This document shows, one piece after another, positions 1 to 13,199 of a stretch of DNA of 64,000 bases. Position 1 is the first letter of the stretch. Every line of letters starts with the position of its first letter. Under the pieces are notes generated by a model. It was given only the letters and a program-made list of their open reading frames with translations. It had not been told where the DNA came from and ran no database searches. Position numbers and translations under genes: made by a program. Source of the DNA: Nautilus pompilius (Eukaryota > Mollusca > Cephalopoda > Nautilida > Nautilidae). Location of the stretch: the NCBI GenBank assembly GCA_018389105.1, contig JACATO010000122.1:1883501-1947500 (forward strand), given 5' to 3'.

Positions 1-1150
1 AAATGAACTAAACTGCTATTCTGCCTCCCACAACAGGAACAGACATTATGCACAGATGATCCACCTGAAGGGTCTGCACCAAGAAACTAGTTTATTAATG
101 ACACTTTCAATAAATTTAATTTACTATAAAATCATAGAATATATTTAACTATATAGTGAATTTTCATTTTTAATTCAAGTGGAGTTCTGCAATAAATTCT
201 ACATTAAATTTATTGTCTATTCAGAATAGCTATCCATTTAACATAAATTTTAATAACTTATTTGTATGTTTTATTTCAAAATATCTTTTGCTCATTTTAA
301 CTTCCTAAAAATCTTCTGCCATTTCATTATTGCACATTAAAATCTACTGATCATTTAACATTCACAAAAGTTTTCTGCATTTATTTTTTTGCACTCCTAT
401 GTACTTATTATATTTGCACTTTCTATCTTTGCCAGACCAAAAAAAAAAAAAATTTGTGGCTGAGATACTGCAGCTTGGCAAGAGCCCACAAACTGGGGGG
501 GGGGATGTTTTTGTGCCAAAATACTGACCCAAAAGAACCCCTTGGTATTACAACTGATAATAGACTTGCACCACTGTTTGTTAGAAACAATATAGGAACA
601 AACTAATTTGCATGATAGTGACTATGTTCAAGTTCAAAAAGACTGCCAGAGATCACTCCAGGTCACAACTGTCAAAGAACAAGAAACATAAGAAAAAAGT
701 TATAAGATGAGCATAAAATCACCTCCTGCTATCTCAATATTATTCACATGTTTATACACAACTCCACATGACACATCTGTGCATAATCTGCCATAAAAGT
801 GAGGCCAATATGCTTTCCTACTGTGGACTGAAAATACCGGCAAATTTCTCAAAAGATTCCAAGGAAATCTCCCACAACACAATATGCATATGCTATCAAT
901 GTTATGTTGAACCAAACACATTTTGCATCTCCTGCAAGACCTAGAAAAAAATTGCTGAAGCAAGAACCAAAGTTGTGGGAAGATTAGTATTAACTATGTG
1001 CCAAAACATAATGAAGGGCCTCAGGTCTAAGAAGCCATGATTCTATAACATGCAGGCATAACCCCCATGTCCCAGGCTTAGATTATTTGACTGCCTACCA
1101 TGACACAAAATAAAAATATATACATATATAATATATCTTCTCAGTGCACA
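1..1150. other. AT-rich non-coding stretch, no gene seen
   Basis: Simple AT-rich sequence with A and T homopolymers and a short G-run near 495-505. I found no coding similarity, RNA gene or transposon terminus here. Short open frames in it look random. Confidence 0.6.
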
Positions 1151-1189
1151 AGGCTACTGCATTCCATAAACCAACGTCTTAGTCTTGGA

Positions 1190-4183
1190 GACATCTATTG
1201 TTGTTGTTCCAAGGATGAATATGCCTGATGGCAAAGATACAACTCATGGAAAAATTACAGCAGTGTATCAGAAGACAGATGCTTTTTGAAGCCAATAGCA
1301 GCACCTATACACATTATTTACAGAATCTAATTGTTTCTGTTTCATACAGTAATGATTTGTGTAAAAAGTCCTGACAGTCCAGGAGTATTGTCATCCAATG
1401 AAAGAATTAGGAAGTTCACAATCAAAAAGCAGGTATTCATAAAACCTACCATTTAACACATCATAGATGGATTATACTTGTTATTTCCATGACCAGATTA
1501 CAACTCACTTTTTTTTTGACATGCCAGTTACAATGCCCCAGGTTGTAGGCTTGCGTCTGCTTCCAGAAATGGCATATAAGTGGTCAACTTTACTGACAGT
1601 GATAGGAAATCTTTGCAGGTTGAAGGAGCTGGCAGTTGGGAAAGATTGCCCAACTGTCATTTCAGGTGACATGATATACAATGAAAAAGTCATGCAGTTG
1701 ATGGATGACTTGCATAAGTTTTAAAATTATATCTTTCCCAAGTTAGGAAAACTGCATGTGATCATGGCTGTACTGAGGTCTTGGTGTCATAGAGAACTCT
1801 GGCTTAAGAACACGTGATTGGAAACCATGTGTATGGCTCTGCTACAATAATACAGATTTTGAAATGTACCAACTACAAGCCCACATATATTCATATTCTA
1901 CTGGAATTGTTCTCCAAGGATAATCCATAACTGAAGGAAGTCTGCTTAGAGGCAACAGCTAAAATACATGAAGCTTGCTCTGAACTAAACATAGTAAAGG
2001 CTGAATTAATGAAGTAAGCAAAAAACCATCTGCTCCAAGGAATGATCAAGAAAATGTAAAGCATAAGTTCTTGAACTTGGGAGCAAAGTCCTCCAAGAAT
2101 CAAGAATGCCAAGTTCATATCAGTGATGGACTACCTGCATAGTGTGGAAACAATTTTCCACTTTTAGAAGTATCTCAAATGGTGCCCTGAACCTCTATCT
2201 ACAAACTGGAGAAGTTAGCTATTCTTTGCAATGGAGTGTATTAAATACAAGCAACCCTGGACATGACACATACCACCAAAAAATCTGACAACAGATCAAA
2301 CATAAAGAATGCCATCCCACTCATGTCAGTTGGGGAAGACCATGCTTATGAACATAAGGTTCTCTCTGGCTAATTTGCACATCCAACAATGCTAATGCTA
2401 GAGAGCAATTCCTTTTGGCTACACCAGAATTGTCATGCCTGTCTAGCGAGTAAGTTCAAGAATGTAAAATCAGCCAATATTAGGAAGCATCGTGTCCTGT
2501 GCCCAGTGTTGTTAAGCAGAAACAAAGTATAGTAACCTTGATTTTTTTCATTGCACCAAGTCATGGCAATCCATCTGCTGTTGCACATTCTATAATGTGA
2601 TCACCCATACATAGGTACCAAAAGAGCACATGCAACAGATCCAGAACATTGGCAATACTAGAGAAAAATTGCATGAAAAGTTTGATTCAGAGAAGATCAG
2701 CAAAGATGTCAGCTTATGGGCATCAGTCAAAAAGGAAAATATTCAGGTAACAAGAAATATTTGACCAAGATTTAAGAAAATACTGCAGATCCTAAAGAAA
2801 CCAAAGATTTGTGGGAATGGTTCTAGCCATATCAAGCAATATTGTTGACCAAAAACTACAATTTTGAAATTATGAGTTCACCATGACTCCTAGGACACTA
2901 TTTGTACCAAATGGCTTAGTCTTGAAATGCACAAATATCTAAATCATTCCACATTCTGGAGAAGCATGGAAATTAAAAGTTTCCCAATCCATGAGGGTAG
3001 GGAGACTCTTCAAACATGGGCACAGCATCTGCTCAAGCCACTAATCCCCATCTCAGTCAGAAAATCATAGTGGTAGATGAAATGGTTGTTGTCCAGAAAT
3101 TGATGAAAAAACCAGAAACTGTAGCAATAATCAAGTATCTCAGTAAATGGTTTAGTGAGAAACTGATGAATCTAACCAGAAGCTACAATCAAATTATTCT
3201 CAATTTTTATGCCTACAAGGAGAGAGACACATCAAAGAAAAGATCAGATCCAATACAAAGTCAGATGATGCCAGAATCAGCACAACACAATGAGATGTCA
3301 GTCACCTGATGAATCACCTAGCAGAAATTATTTTAGAGCACAACAGAGATTCAACCAAGCTGGTTATTGTTTGAGCATCCAATTAAACTTCAGGTAACAA
3401 AAATCTAAGTTTTGAAGATAACAACCATGAAGCAGCTGACATGTTTTATCCAGCAATAGTTGCATCACAAAAATTTAAGGTGATGTTCAACTCTCGAGAT
3501 ACAGATGTTCTGGCTACAGCAAATTATCATCTCTTGCCCAAAGACACCCAAATTTCAATAGCATCTGTTGTTGTTCAGATTGGAGAGCTATTTTGAGAGA
3601 GAGGGAGAGAGAGAGGGGAGAGCACACAAGGCTTTGCCTGGCTTTCATGCATTCTCAGGGACTAACATTATTTAGAGGTCTGCTTAACTATGCAAAGCTA
3701 CCACAGACCAGACACTGACATCATCAAAGCTCATGGGGCACTTAATAGAGACAACAAATTGACTGAAATGCTGATTTATACTTTGGCCAGACTTGTCTGC
3801 CTTGTATACTGTCTAAATAGCATCAATCTTTAGCGTATTCCAGAACATGGCTTAAAATGACAAGCTACCACCACCTCTTGGTGCACTCAAGCAAAATATA
3901 CTGCAGGTGTATATTCAAGCATGAATATGGAATAAAGGTAGTTTTTGTTGATCTACTACAAAATGGCTTCCACAAAGATAACAATAGTCAATTCAAGTCT
4001 ATAAATGCATACATTCAAGATGGTCAGGTGCCTGTGCAAAACAGACTATACACTAGATATTTGTACAAATCTAGGGACTTGTCATGCACTGATCTCTGCA
4101 TGTGCAATGTATTGGGAGAGAATGATGATGGCTCCTATATCAAAAACCCTTGTTCCAGATTCTTGATGATGATGATGATGTGA
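1190..4183 (+). pseudogene. Decayed copy of a large multi-copy invertebrate protein family ending in a Cys-rich domain
   Basis: A run of short frames and ghost motifs on the + strand lines up in order with a long intronless family that I recall as repetitive in cnidarian, mollusc and chelicerate genomes. Pieces seen: PDGKDTTHGKITAVYQK near 1216-1270; LRLLPEMAYKWSTLLTVIGN in the open frame at 1467-1724; LGKLHVIMAVLRS near 1744; SLWASVKKENIQVT near 2707; LFVPNGLVL near 2900; VVDEMVVVQKLMKKPE in the frame at 3016-3309; HEAADM with SRDTDVLATANYHLLPKD near 3425-3545; and a Cys-rich end around LSCTDLCMCNVLGE in the frame at 3857-4183. Frameshifts, stops and GA- and GAT-repeat insertions separate them, so it is dead. 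The function of the family is unknown to me. It may travel with a mobile element, but no terminal repeats are visible. The assignment is from memory of motifs and moderately secure. Confidence 0.55.
3594..3622. repeat. GA-rich microsatellite
   Basis: Imperfect (GA)n tract with GGG interruptions. It lies inside the decayed multi-copy family gene, between the DTDVL motif and the Cys-rich end, and helps to break its frame. Confidence 0.8.
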
Positions 4184-7100
4184 GCATATGTTGTATCATA
4201 TTTTTTTCTTTTTAATAAAAAACAGGGTACAAAATGTTTGTCTGATAATCCAAGTAACCATCACACAACCATGACAAAAATGGCAACATTTCTTTTCTGT
4301 TTCAGTATGTCTCAGTTTCTAAAAGTGTAATTTTGCATATCTCCAAAATTACACAATACTAGTATATTATTTATTTTGCTAATAGTAATTTCAAATACTG
4401 AGACACATTCTTGTGACATATACTAAAGTTTTCCTATTGAATATATTTATAACTAATTATTTTAATGTTTAATAATTCTTAACCAAAAATGATCCATCTG
4501 CAATGGCTCTATTACATCTTGATAGAAATTCAACCAACATTTAAAGTATGAAAACTTTTAAACATATAAGAAAAAGTTTTTCTTTTTGTATTATATATTA
4601 TATTTGAAAAAAAACAAAAAAAAAACATTTGACTTCTATATGCACTAAACTTGCTCAAGTGCTTTTAAGGCAGCTCTTATTAGTATATATCACAGATTCT
4701 CCTCTGTATCAAGTAGTGCACAGATTTGATTGTACCTAGCTAGTCACTACTCAAGATATGCACAAAGCCTCCAGTATCTGTTTCTTGGTGTACATAACAA
4801 CTCATCTTTATTACTGATGCCAAAAGTCCAGCAATTTGTTTTGAAGTCTGCAGATGATGCATGACTGATGTGAATGGATGAAAGTGCGTATAATTACAAA
4901 GAAGAGTACAGCAATTCTCCAGAAAGATCAAAGAAAGATGAAAAATGAAGAATTATTACCATGTGGTTCAAAGTACAGTACCTGTCAGTCAAAAACAGGT
5001 GAACTAAAAATTGTATATTCCTACCTGTTTTATAGAGAGTTTCTTGTGTTTATAACATTATGAGGAAAAAGATCTAAACAACATTAACCAGATATTTTAA
5101 AATAATAATTCTAAAAATCTTTTTTTCATTGCCTTCCATTTTTACACTAACCTTCTAAAATTAGCTACACTATAATAAAGTCTTTAAATACTGTGATTTA
5201 AAAAAAAAACAAACAAAAAAAGCATTGAACAGTGGTTATTATTTAACCACAACCAACCAATGGATTTATCAGCATGGGGTTTCACTACGAATACCATATA
5301 ATATATGCAGTTGCAGCATAAAAAAATTATATACATACAATTGTTTCTGTTGATTTTAATAATTAATATGCATTTAAAAAAAAAAAAACTCCATTTCCAA
5401 CTGTTAATTATAAACAAACTCCCAGCTGCAGAAGAGTTTGCAGAAGGCACAAAATCTCTATTCATTATATGCTTAAAAAAATATTGAAATTTATTTTAGC
5501 TCTTATCCAATATTGACTAGACAGCATTCTGGAAAGTGTAGCATATAGCTAACATCAACATTTCACTGACTTGGAGAGAAAAAGAGAGAGATCTAAAATA
5601 TCTTTATTCAGTCCAACACCTCAAACCTTCTGTGCACTACTATTCTTGTCCACAGTCATCATGTTAATCCGCTTCAATACCTAAAGCCCTGCAGCATGTT
5701 TCTGTTAAGCTTTACTAATGACATGAGCATCAGTAACATTTCTAGTTGTCAGCAAGTCATTATCAGTTCTGATACAATCAACCACAGAAAAACTGTCAAA
5801 AAAAATGGAAAGCCTATCTTGCAAAATCAATCCTATTTGTTATCTAGATAAATTCCATTCTTCAGACCTAAATATCCCTTAAATGAAGATTTGTACTTTA
5901 TCTATACTATAAGGATGAGAGATAGCGGAGTTTAAAAACACACGCGCACACACTTTGTTTAAAAAAATGTTGTATATTGCATACAAAATACTGACTGCTC
6001 ATGATCTCAAAATAAATATTAATTTCCATGTATTCGACAACACAACTTAAAATCAGAAGTAGTGATACATTTTCTATATTTCATTTAGCTAGATACAAAA
6101 AATACAAATATTTTAGAAGCACAGATGTTGAAAATGCCAAGCAGCACACAGTTTTAAAACAAAATACATATGCAAGCAGGCCCAGTGTTATATGTACAAG
6201 TTCCTTATTGAAGATTTGCCCTGCGGAAGTACAGCCATGGAGTAACTAAACATTCACATCACAATAATGGTACTAGGATGTAGAAGAAATTTTGTTAATG
6301 CAGTGGTAAAGGGAATTAAATGATGCAGTCAGCAAGCCATTGCATCTGGCATCATAAGAATTTAATCATAAAAGCAGTGTTACAAAAATATATCAATGAA
6401 AGGATCTTAAAAGAAAAAAAGTATGTATTTAGGTTGGCAATATTATAAAGAGAAAAAAAGCCATCATACTGCATAAAGCACTGCCAAAAAAACAGCTACT
6501 TCAGACATCAGTCTAGTTAGTAGCTTCTAACCAATCCAATAATGTGATTATTTCCACCATCAGCTACCTTTCATATGAAAATATGAGTGAGTACACATTT
6601 AACAAAAATATCATAAATATTTGAAAATGAATTATTTTAAAATTGATTGATTTTACTTGTTAGAGCTACATTTCATATTTTTTAAAAATCTCAATAATTA
6701 AACCAATATCTGTCAGCAATTCTAAAGAATAAATTTAATCAATTCTTTATATAAAAAGGTGCATATGCAATACAGTTAACATCTAACTTGTTAATTATAA
6801 TGCCACTCAAAGAATGATTTTATTAAATCCATTAATTAGCATTGCATATTTATTTATTTATTGTCTTTAATCAATTTCTAAAAATTTTAAATAACTGATT
6901 ATGAAAAGATTTAGTATTTAAATTACCAACAGTAAAAAGGTAAAGTATAATTTTTTTCCTGCTATTTTCACTTGGTATCTCACATTTAATAATAATGAGG
7001 AAAAACATTTTGAAAAAGTTACTGCCATTTTGAGAGATATCTAGGATATTATTTTCTTAAATTCCGGTTTCCAGTAGGAAAAAATATATTATGGAGAAAA

Positions 7101-8211
7101 AGACAAGTGTACGCAAAATGCACCGATTAATTTACCTGCTGCAATGTCCTCTTATGACAAAGGAGATTGGAATAAATGGGTACTGATGCCAGAATAGCAA
7201 ATTGTCCTATAGTTTTCAGGGAAGTCAGGAATTGAAGATTACTCATGTGAAGAAAGATCAAAGTTTGGCAGTATAATCATCAGTCATTAAAAGGTGCAAA
7301 ATAAAGTGACATAATAATGGAATTGCCTCAAATATACTACCAGAACATACAGACCTAAGACAGCTGAAGAAAGAGATCTTTTTCCTAATTTTCTTCAAGA
7401 AGTTCAACAGTAAGAATTATTAGCTGGTTTTACAAATCGTCTAGAATCCAACTATAAGTAATGCATGAAGATACATGGAAACCAAAAAAAAACAAACAAA
7501 CAACAGATCAAAATCCAGAAGTATCCAGAGAAGAGAAGGATAAGCATCTGGAAAATCTAAAATGACTGTCCAATTCTATGACTATATGGCTACTATGACT
7601 ACTTTATTTTTTTCATCCTTAGTTTAATTTGGCTCATAGAAATGAGAGATTTCAGAAAAATGGCTCATTGCTTGATAAAATTTAGGGTGTATATCTTTTT
7701 TTTTTTTTTTTAACTTACCATAAAATGCAAACAGAGGAGAATGTCGTTTACCACATCTCTGGAATTTTTCATTTATAAACGTCAAGCCTATAGGATGTGT
7801 TGAGAATCACTGATTCAGGAACACTTGTTTTTGCATAAAAATTTTAAAACAAATATTCAAATGATCAGTTGTTGAGGTACTAACCCTAACCAACCATCAC
7901 TTCAAATATTGTGTACAACAATAACGAAAAATATCAAAACAAACATCTGAAGTCAGAAAAACATTGGATAATACTGTAAAAAGTTTGCCGATTCTGTTTT
8001 ATAAAAACTGGATCAAAAAACAAAGTGATTGAGTTAAGTCTAAATCCTTTGTTTCAAACAGATATTGTGTAGCAATTAGCTTAAGAAGCATAAGAATCAT
8101 TATGTATACAATAAATTTTGAGCATGTAAATAATGCTAATAAATCTTTACAGCAGCAGAGAAAAGTAGTACCATACCAAGGAAATGCTCAGCATGAAGGG
8201 ATTTTGCAATA
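4184..8211. other. AT-rich stretch without recognisable gene
   Basis: Only homopolymer-rich sequence and short chance frames. The interval around 5640-5800 reads somewhat coding-like on the minus strand, but I could not match it to a family. 7130-7560 is slightly less AT-rich and equally unassigned. No transposon ends were identified. Confidence 0.5.
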
Positions 8212-8709
8212 CATGGTGAGAATCCCTTATCTGGAATCCTTGGGGCTAATGTGTTTTGGATTCCACAATTTTTCAGATTTTGGAATGTAGATATGCCAGC
8301 ATAATTTGGTAGTTACCACTGGGGACTGGGCACAAGTTAATTTACAACATTATAACTGCATATGGATACATGTGGCCTACAGGTAGTTTTATGCGATATT
8401 TTAAAATCATTTTGTGCATGAAACCATATGAAAAAGATTTACATTTAACCATCAGAAAGGTCAGTTATCACTACGGTAGGCCTACCAGTACCGTAAGGGC
8501 ACCTGCAGGCCTTCTCAATACTTTCAAAGTATATTCACACCAACAACAAAGCACAGAAATTATGGTGAGCAGTGCACAAATGTAAAGCGTGTCGGGACCT
8601 GTGCGTTGCCCAGGAATCTTCTGGGATTTTCCACTGAAGGCGCTCTAAAAATATTTCAGATTTTGGAGCTTTATGGTTTTCAGAATTTCAGATAAGGGTT
8701 CTCGACCTG
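8212..8709. mobile_element. MER2-like Tigger (pogo) non-autonomous element, copy 1
   Basis: 498-bp non-coding element flanked by TA (8210-8211 and 8710-8711). Left end CATGGTGAGAATCCCTTATC; right end, read in reverse complement, CAGGTCGAGAACCCTTATCT. The interior carries repeated CAGATTTTGG blocks near both ends, then TTTTGTGCATGAAACCATA and ACCATCAGAAAGG. These resemble, as I remember it, the consensus of human MER2 (a Tigger derivative). A second copy at 50686-51207 is alignable along its whole length. No transposase is encoded, so it would have moved in trans. The TA duplication and terminal CAG fit the pogo/Tigger group. Confidence 0.8.
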
Positions 8710-9034
8710 TAAATGGAAATTCTAAAGATGAGGGTTTAGTGTTAGAGTATAATTTCATTCTAAATAATGGTAATGTGGTCCAAAAAAACAACAAGAATTA
8801 CATGTTAAGCTTTGCTAAAAATTGTCTCCAAATTGAGGGTTATGCAGAAATAAAAAAAAAACCTAATATGATAGAATGACATCCTATGAAGATTTTCCAT
8901 TGTCATAAAGTTCCTGTATCCTCCAAAGAGTAATGTGTATTTTAAAAACTAAGGTTTCGGGCCATGTGGTGGCTCAAGAATATGATTCCCCTTCTTTTAT
9001 AAATGCCAAATTCCAAAAGCATAGATTAAGAGAA

Positions 9035-9089
<55 letters not shown>

Positions 9090-10289
9090 TAATAATAATA
9101 ATAACTGTCTTCTGCTTTGATTTTGCCAATACAATATTCTAAAATGTTCCACCTTGTTTTTGAGATTTTTATTCAACTCAAAACATAATAAATTTACTTC
9201 ATTTAAATTTTAAACTATGACAGTTGACCAGCTATTTGTTTGCCTAACATACCACAAGCCTCCAAACAACATATGTACTTTTTTTTTTTTAATAAATGAA
9301 GTATAGAACAACTAAGTAATATTTTCTGGCTCTTCATGGAAAATAACCAGCTCATTACATACGCATGGTATTTGGCAAAGAACCTACTTGTACTTAAGAT
9401 CTTTGTGAGCCAGTATAATTTCAATAATCACTATAGCTTTAAGTATAATATTTCCAATGTTTATTTTATAAAATAAACTGTATCGATAAGTAGTTCATAT
9501 ACCACATTTTCTAAAATCACTTTCATTGCACAATTTTTAAATTTAAAAGACTAATAACAAAAAACAGGAAAAATAACAAAATTTTAATATTTAAAAATTT
9601 TTTAACAACAATACTTTGTTTCTGAAGTTTAATTTTAATTTTTTTATTAAATGATTAATTTTTAAAATTTTAATTAAGTGTAAAAAGTACCTAACTAAAA
9701 TACATTTTGTCATGAAATCTGTGTGGTGTGTATTTATTTACCTTTTAGTTACTGTAAATTTATCAGCAGCATTCTGTTAGAATTAAATAATTCATCTTGT
9801 TTGTAATTTTTTTTTTTTTTTTAATAGATTTGTCCCAAACTACACCCTGCAATTTTTGAAAGCATAATCTTTCATCTGCAGCAGCACTGAACGTTTAGAA
9901 CTAAGCTGCTCTACGAAAGTTTGTTAGTGGAGCCTGCACACAGACTTTCTCCATAAGTTATAAAACAGAGCAATAAATCAAAACGAATCACAGGAATAGT
10001 CATTGTTTAAAATCCAAATGAATGGACTTTCTTACTTGTATATTCATATAGCTAATGACTAAAATATTTCTTTCATAAATTACTCAGCTATTTCCTTCAT
10101 TTAAAGCTTTAATTTCCTTTTTTTTAATTATTTAGTAGCATTTTATACGCTTAATTTGTAAAATTACACTAAATTTATTACTTTAATTTAAATTCTAAGA
10201 ACCACAATCAGAAGAAAATAGCAAATTTGTGATTTTGCTATAATACAACTAACAGTAATATATTTCTACCACAACTAAGTACCATATAT
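8710..10289. other. AT-rich stretch with a microsatellite
   Basis: Apart from the (AAT)n array this interval is AT-rich spacer with poly-T and poly-A runs. No gene or transposon end was recognised. Confidence 0.5.
9035..9104. repeat. (AAT)n microsatellite
   Basis: About 23 AAT units with one phase break near 9090. The poly-Asn/poly-Ile open frame across it is only a translation of the repeat, not a gene. Confidence 0.95.
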
Positions 10290-11239
10290 ACATATACGCA
10301 CACACATATAGGTCAACCTTGCAGATGAGGCTAAATCATCATGAAAAATCATGGAATATTGCTTGCCTCACCTATAAGCTGAATGTTTTTTTTTGCCATT
10401 CGCCAAAATATCTGTTTTCTAAATTATGAGCTGACATTATTTGTCACCCCATAACTGGTCCCCAGACCAATAAACTCCTCATCATCAGACTAATGACACT
10501 ACAAATGTCTCTACTATTTAAGCTTAAATATGCACTTGAAAGATTTTTCTAACTAATGAAGATTATAAGCACGTAGACAGTATACATAAAATGAGGATAA
10601 ATTACAGGACAAGACAACTAAAGTCATACCATACTAGCTACAGTAAACAAGCTGGTAGCAGGGTACTAAAAGTAAATAAATTTCGCTAAATTTTATAATT
10701 TGTCTGAATATATAAAAGGCAATAAAAATGGTGCCAAGCTCAAATTAATGCATTTAAAATACTTTTTTTTTTTTTTTCCTATGTGGCCTTTCCCCCATGA
10801 AGTATCTGGCTTACCACTGAGCGAACATGATAGCTCATATTGGTGGCCTAGGTATAAACCATGCTTTATGAGCAATTTTCTCATGCATGACAAAAGTTAC
10901 AACAAAATAAAGCTAAAGAAAATGCTAATTTCTTTTCATGCATGAGAAGGAAAGTGCCCTAGGGATATGAAAGTGAGAGAATATTCAGTCTTTTGGCTAT
11001 TTTTAGTGAAGAAAAAGTACCACAAATAAAAACTAATGTAGAATGTGTGTTATGCACTGCTTGTAAACCCTTTTTTTTAAAGGGGAGATAGCAATCTTGT
11101 ACACAAAGCATGTAAACTGTCATCCATGAGAAATATTTAAAAAGCTAGAGGTGACACCCTGTACAAGTACAAATCTACTATAGATTACCAAAAGCAAACT
11201 CTCATATGACATGCACACTCATTCTACACGGGTCCATTC

Positions 11240-11500
11240 CTCTCAGAAACAGTGTAAATAAATGTCACTACTGTAAACAAATCCAAGGACCTGGTGGTGG
11301 TCAGTGAAGACCTGCAAGAGAGAGAAGTGAAATATCCACCACAAATTCTTAACACTGAACATACAAGCGGCAAATGCAGATTTGAAATAATCATCCTCGT
11401 GTTCAGCAACCCTGTTTACAGAATACTGTGTCGACACATCGTTCACAGCTATACATAATGGGATAAATACCAGGGGAACCTAACGAGTTTCTTACTAGTA
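11240..11500 (-). pseudogene. GIY-YIG endonuclease remnant of the Penelope-like element
   Basis: On the minus strand near 11490 there is a GIYPI-like start, followed after frameshifts by VNRVAEHEDDYFKSAFAA near 11410-11360. That run corresponds to the R..EH..D...KSA.A.H segment of Penelope endonucleases. The YIG half of the motif is not recognisable, so the active site is lost. Its place downstream of the RT fossil supports the call. Confidence 0.5.
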
Positions 11501-11899
11501 GATATGTCAGACTCTAAGCCTTCAAATTAAATATTTTTTTTTTAAGTTGTTTATTGAGCGTTCCAGATATTTAATCACTAATTCCTAGAACAAAAAGGAA
11601 CAGTTACATCTCACTTTAATAGAGTTTTTGTTTTTCTTAAAAGATCCTCATGACTTTAAAGATTTGATAATTATTTGTAAGAATTTCTCTCTAAGACTTG
11701 ATATTCATGTTTAATTTCACTGGGTAAACCTTCAGCATCACAAATTTAAAAGGTTTATTGAAATGAAATGGAGCAGATGTTTTTTTTTTTTTTTTACAAA
11801 GAAACACAGAAGTCACAGCCCCATAGAGATTTTGAATGAGAACAACAACTAATTTTTTTTGTTTATTAAATAAAATGCTCAAATTGTTGGCTATTATTA

Positions 11900-13150
11900 A
11901 GTTTGAAGCACTTTCCAATTTGACAAATACAAGATGTCTGAACCTGCCTTAAACGCACTGGCACCGATTTGAAAGAAAAAAATATGTTGTCTTTGAGCAC
12001 TACTTTTGCACCACCCTGTAGTGTAGCAAGAGAACTGACTGCTGTGTAAGTCTAAATATTTAGCCACATTGTGCATCTTTCCTATGTAATGACACTTTTG
12101 AAAATCTCAAGCTTCTGTCATTTGTACATCAAGAAATGAGTGAGTCATTAACTCCTTGCTCCATAACAAATTGTATGAAAGGCCTAATATAATTAACATA
12201 AAAGACAAACAACTTAAAAAAATCATTTTACTGTGCAGCCAAACAAAGGTATCATCAACATAGCTGAGCCACAGTACGAGTTCTTCAGAAGTGAAATATG
12301 TAACAAGTTTAAACCGGTGATAAAGGTGAACCAAAGCTGCTGTTCCTTCCTATAGTATGAGTGTGAAAAACAGAACTGAACTAAATCTGTAATGTCTCTA
12401 GGAAAGATAATACCCTACACCCAAGAACAGATATCTAAACACAAGTTATTGAAAAAAAAACAAAGGGTTTCATCAATAAAAATGCTACTGAACAAAGATA
12501 CCACATTAAAATTCACCAGACTATCAGATGGTTCTATTTAACTGCATATTTTAAATTTTGTTATAAAGAAAATAGTTATTTATAGAGTAAGTGAATGACA
12601 CAAGAAATTATGGAAACAAAATATTTTGCAAGCTACAGATGAATCAATGCTAACTACTTCCAACAGATCTGAGTGGTACATCAACAATATAATCTGGGAG
12701 CTGTAGAATGATGTAAATTAAGTACATTTGGCGGTTCTTCCTTTGTTCTTTTTAAAAGTTTTTGATGATTTTAATGCTAAACATATGAGTAGTAGTAGTC
12801 AAATCTTGGTTTGTTTGTTTATGATTATCAGAGTCTAAAAATTGGTTTTGGTATTGTAGTTTTTGTTTAGAATAACAGTAGAATTTCCTTTATGAGGGGT
12901 AAGTATTACAATGCAGGAATCAGATTTCAATTGTTTAATGGCTGCATGTTCATCTTTTGGTAGGTTAATGAAAGGTGATTTTGATTCACAGAGAAAAAAA
13001 ATCACTCATCCCTGCTTTACTTTCGATGATAGTGGAAGGACGAACACCAGTCATGACAGAAATATCATCTACAACTGGTAAACGTTTTGAGTTGCAGAAA
13101 ATTGCATACCTTTGCTAAGAGCAGGCATTTTTAACAAAAGATTAAGTTTC
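11900..13150 (-). pseudogene. Penelope-type reverse transcriptase, decayed
   Basis: Minus-strand motifs in order: ALSKGMQFSATQ and KRLPVVDDISVMTGVRPST near 13120-13020; LPKDEHAAIKQLKSD, then CIVILTPHKGNSTVI near 12970-12870; and, in the frame at 12107-12334, LWLSYVDDTFVWLH with a C-terminal THSFLDV. YVDDTF with a following FLDV is the catalytic signature of Penelope RTs, and the SKG.F segment is the typical N-terminal block. The catalytic YVDD survives. Stops and frameshifts elsewhere make it a pseudogene. A trace of the VYRKPTHTD-type motif may follow near 12080. Confidence 0.75.
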
Positions 13151-13199
13151 TCAGAAAAAGTGTTCCAAATGTGGCTAATCTGACTTAGTTAAGTTTTTG

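Larger units (their letters stand above)
10290..13180 (-). mobile_element. Degenerate Penelope-like element
   Basis: Minus-strand retroelement fossil showing the Penelope order: reverse transcriptase at higher coordinates, then a GIY-YIG endonuclease remnant at lower coordinates, then an untranslated tail near 10290-10510 (reading GTCTGATGATGAGGAG on the minus strand). Limits are estimates. No terminal repeats were found. Frameshifts and stops throughout show that it is inactive. Confidence 0.65.

Noticed and set aside
8933-9142. Poly-Asn/poly-Ile open frame
   Set aside because: Produced by translation of the (AAT)n microsatellite.
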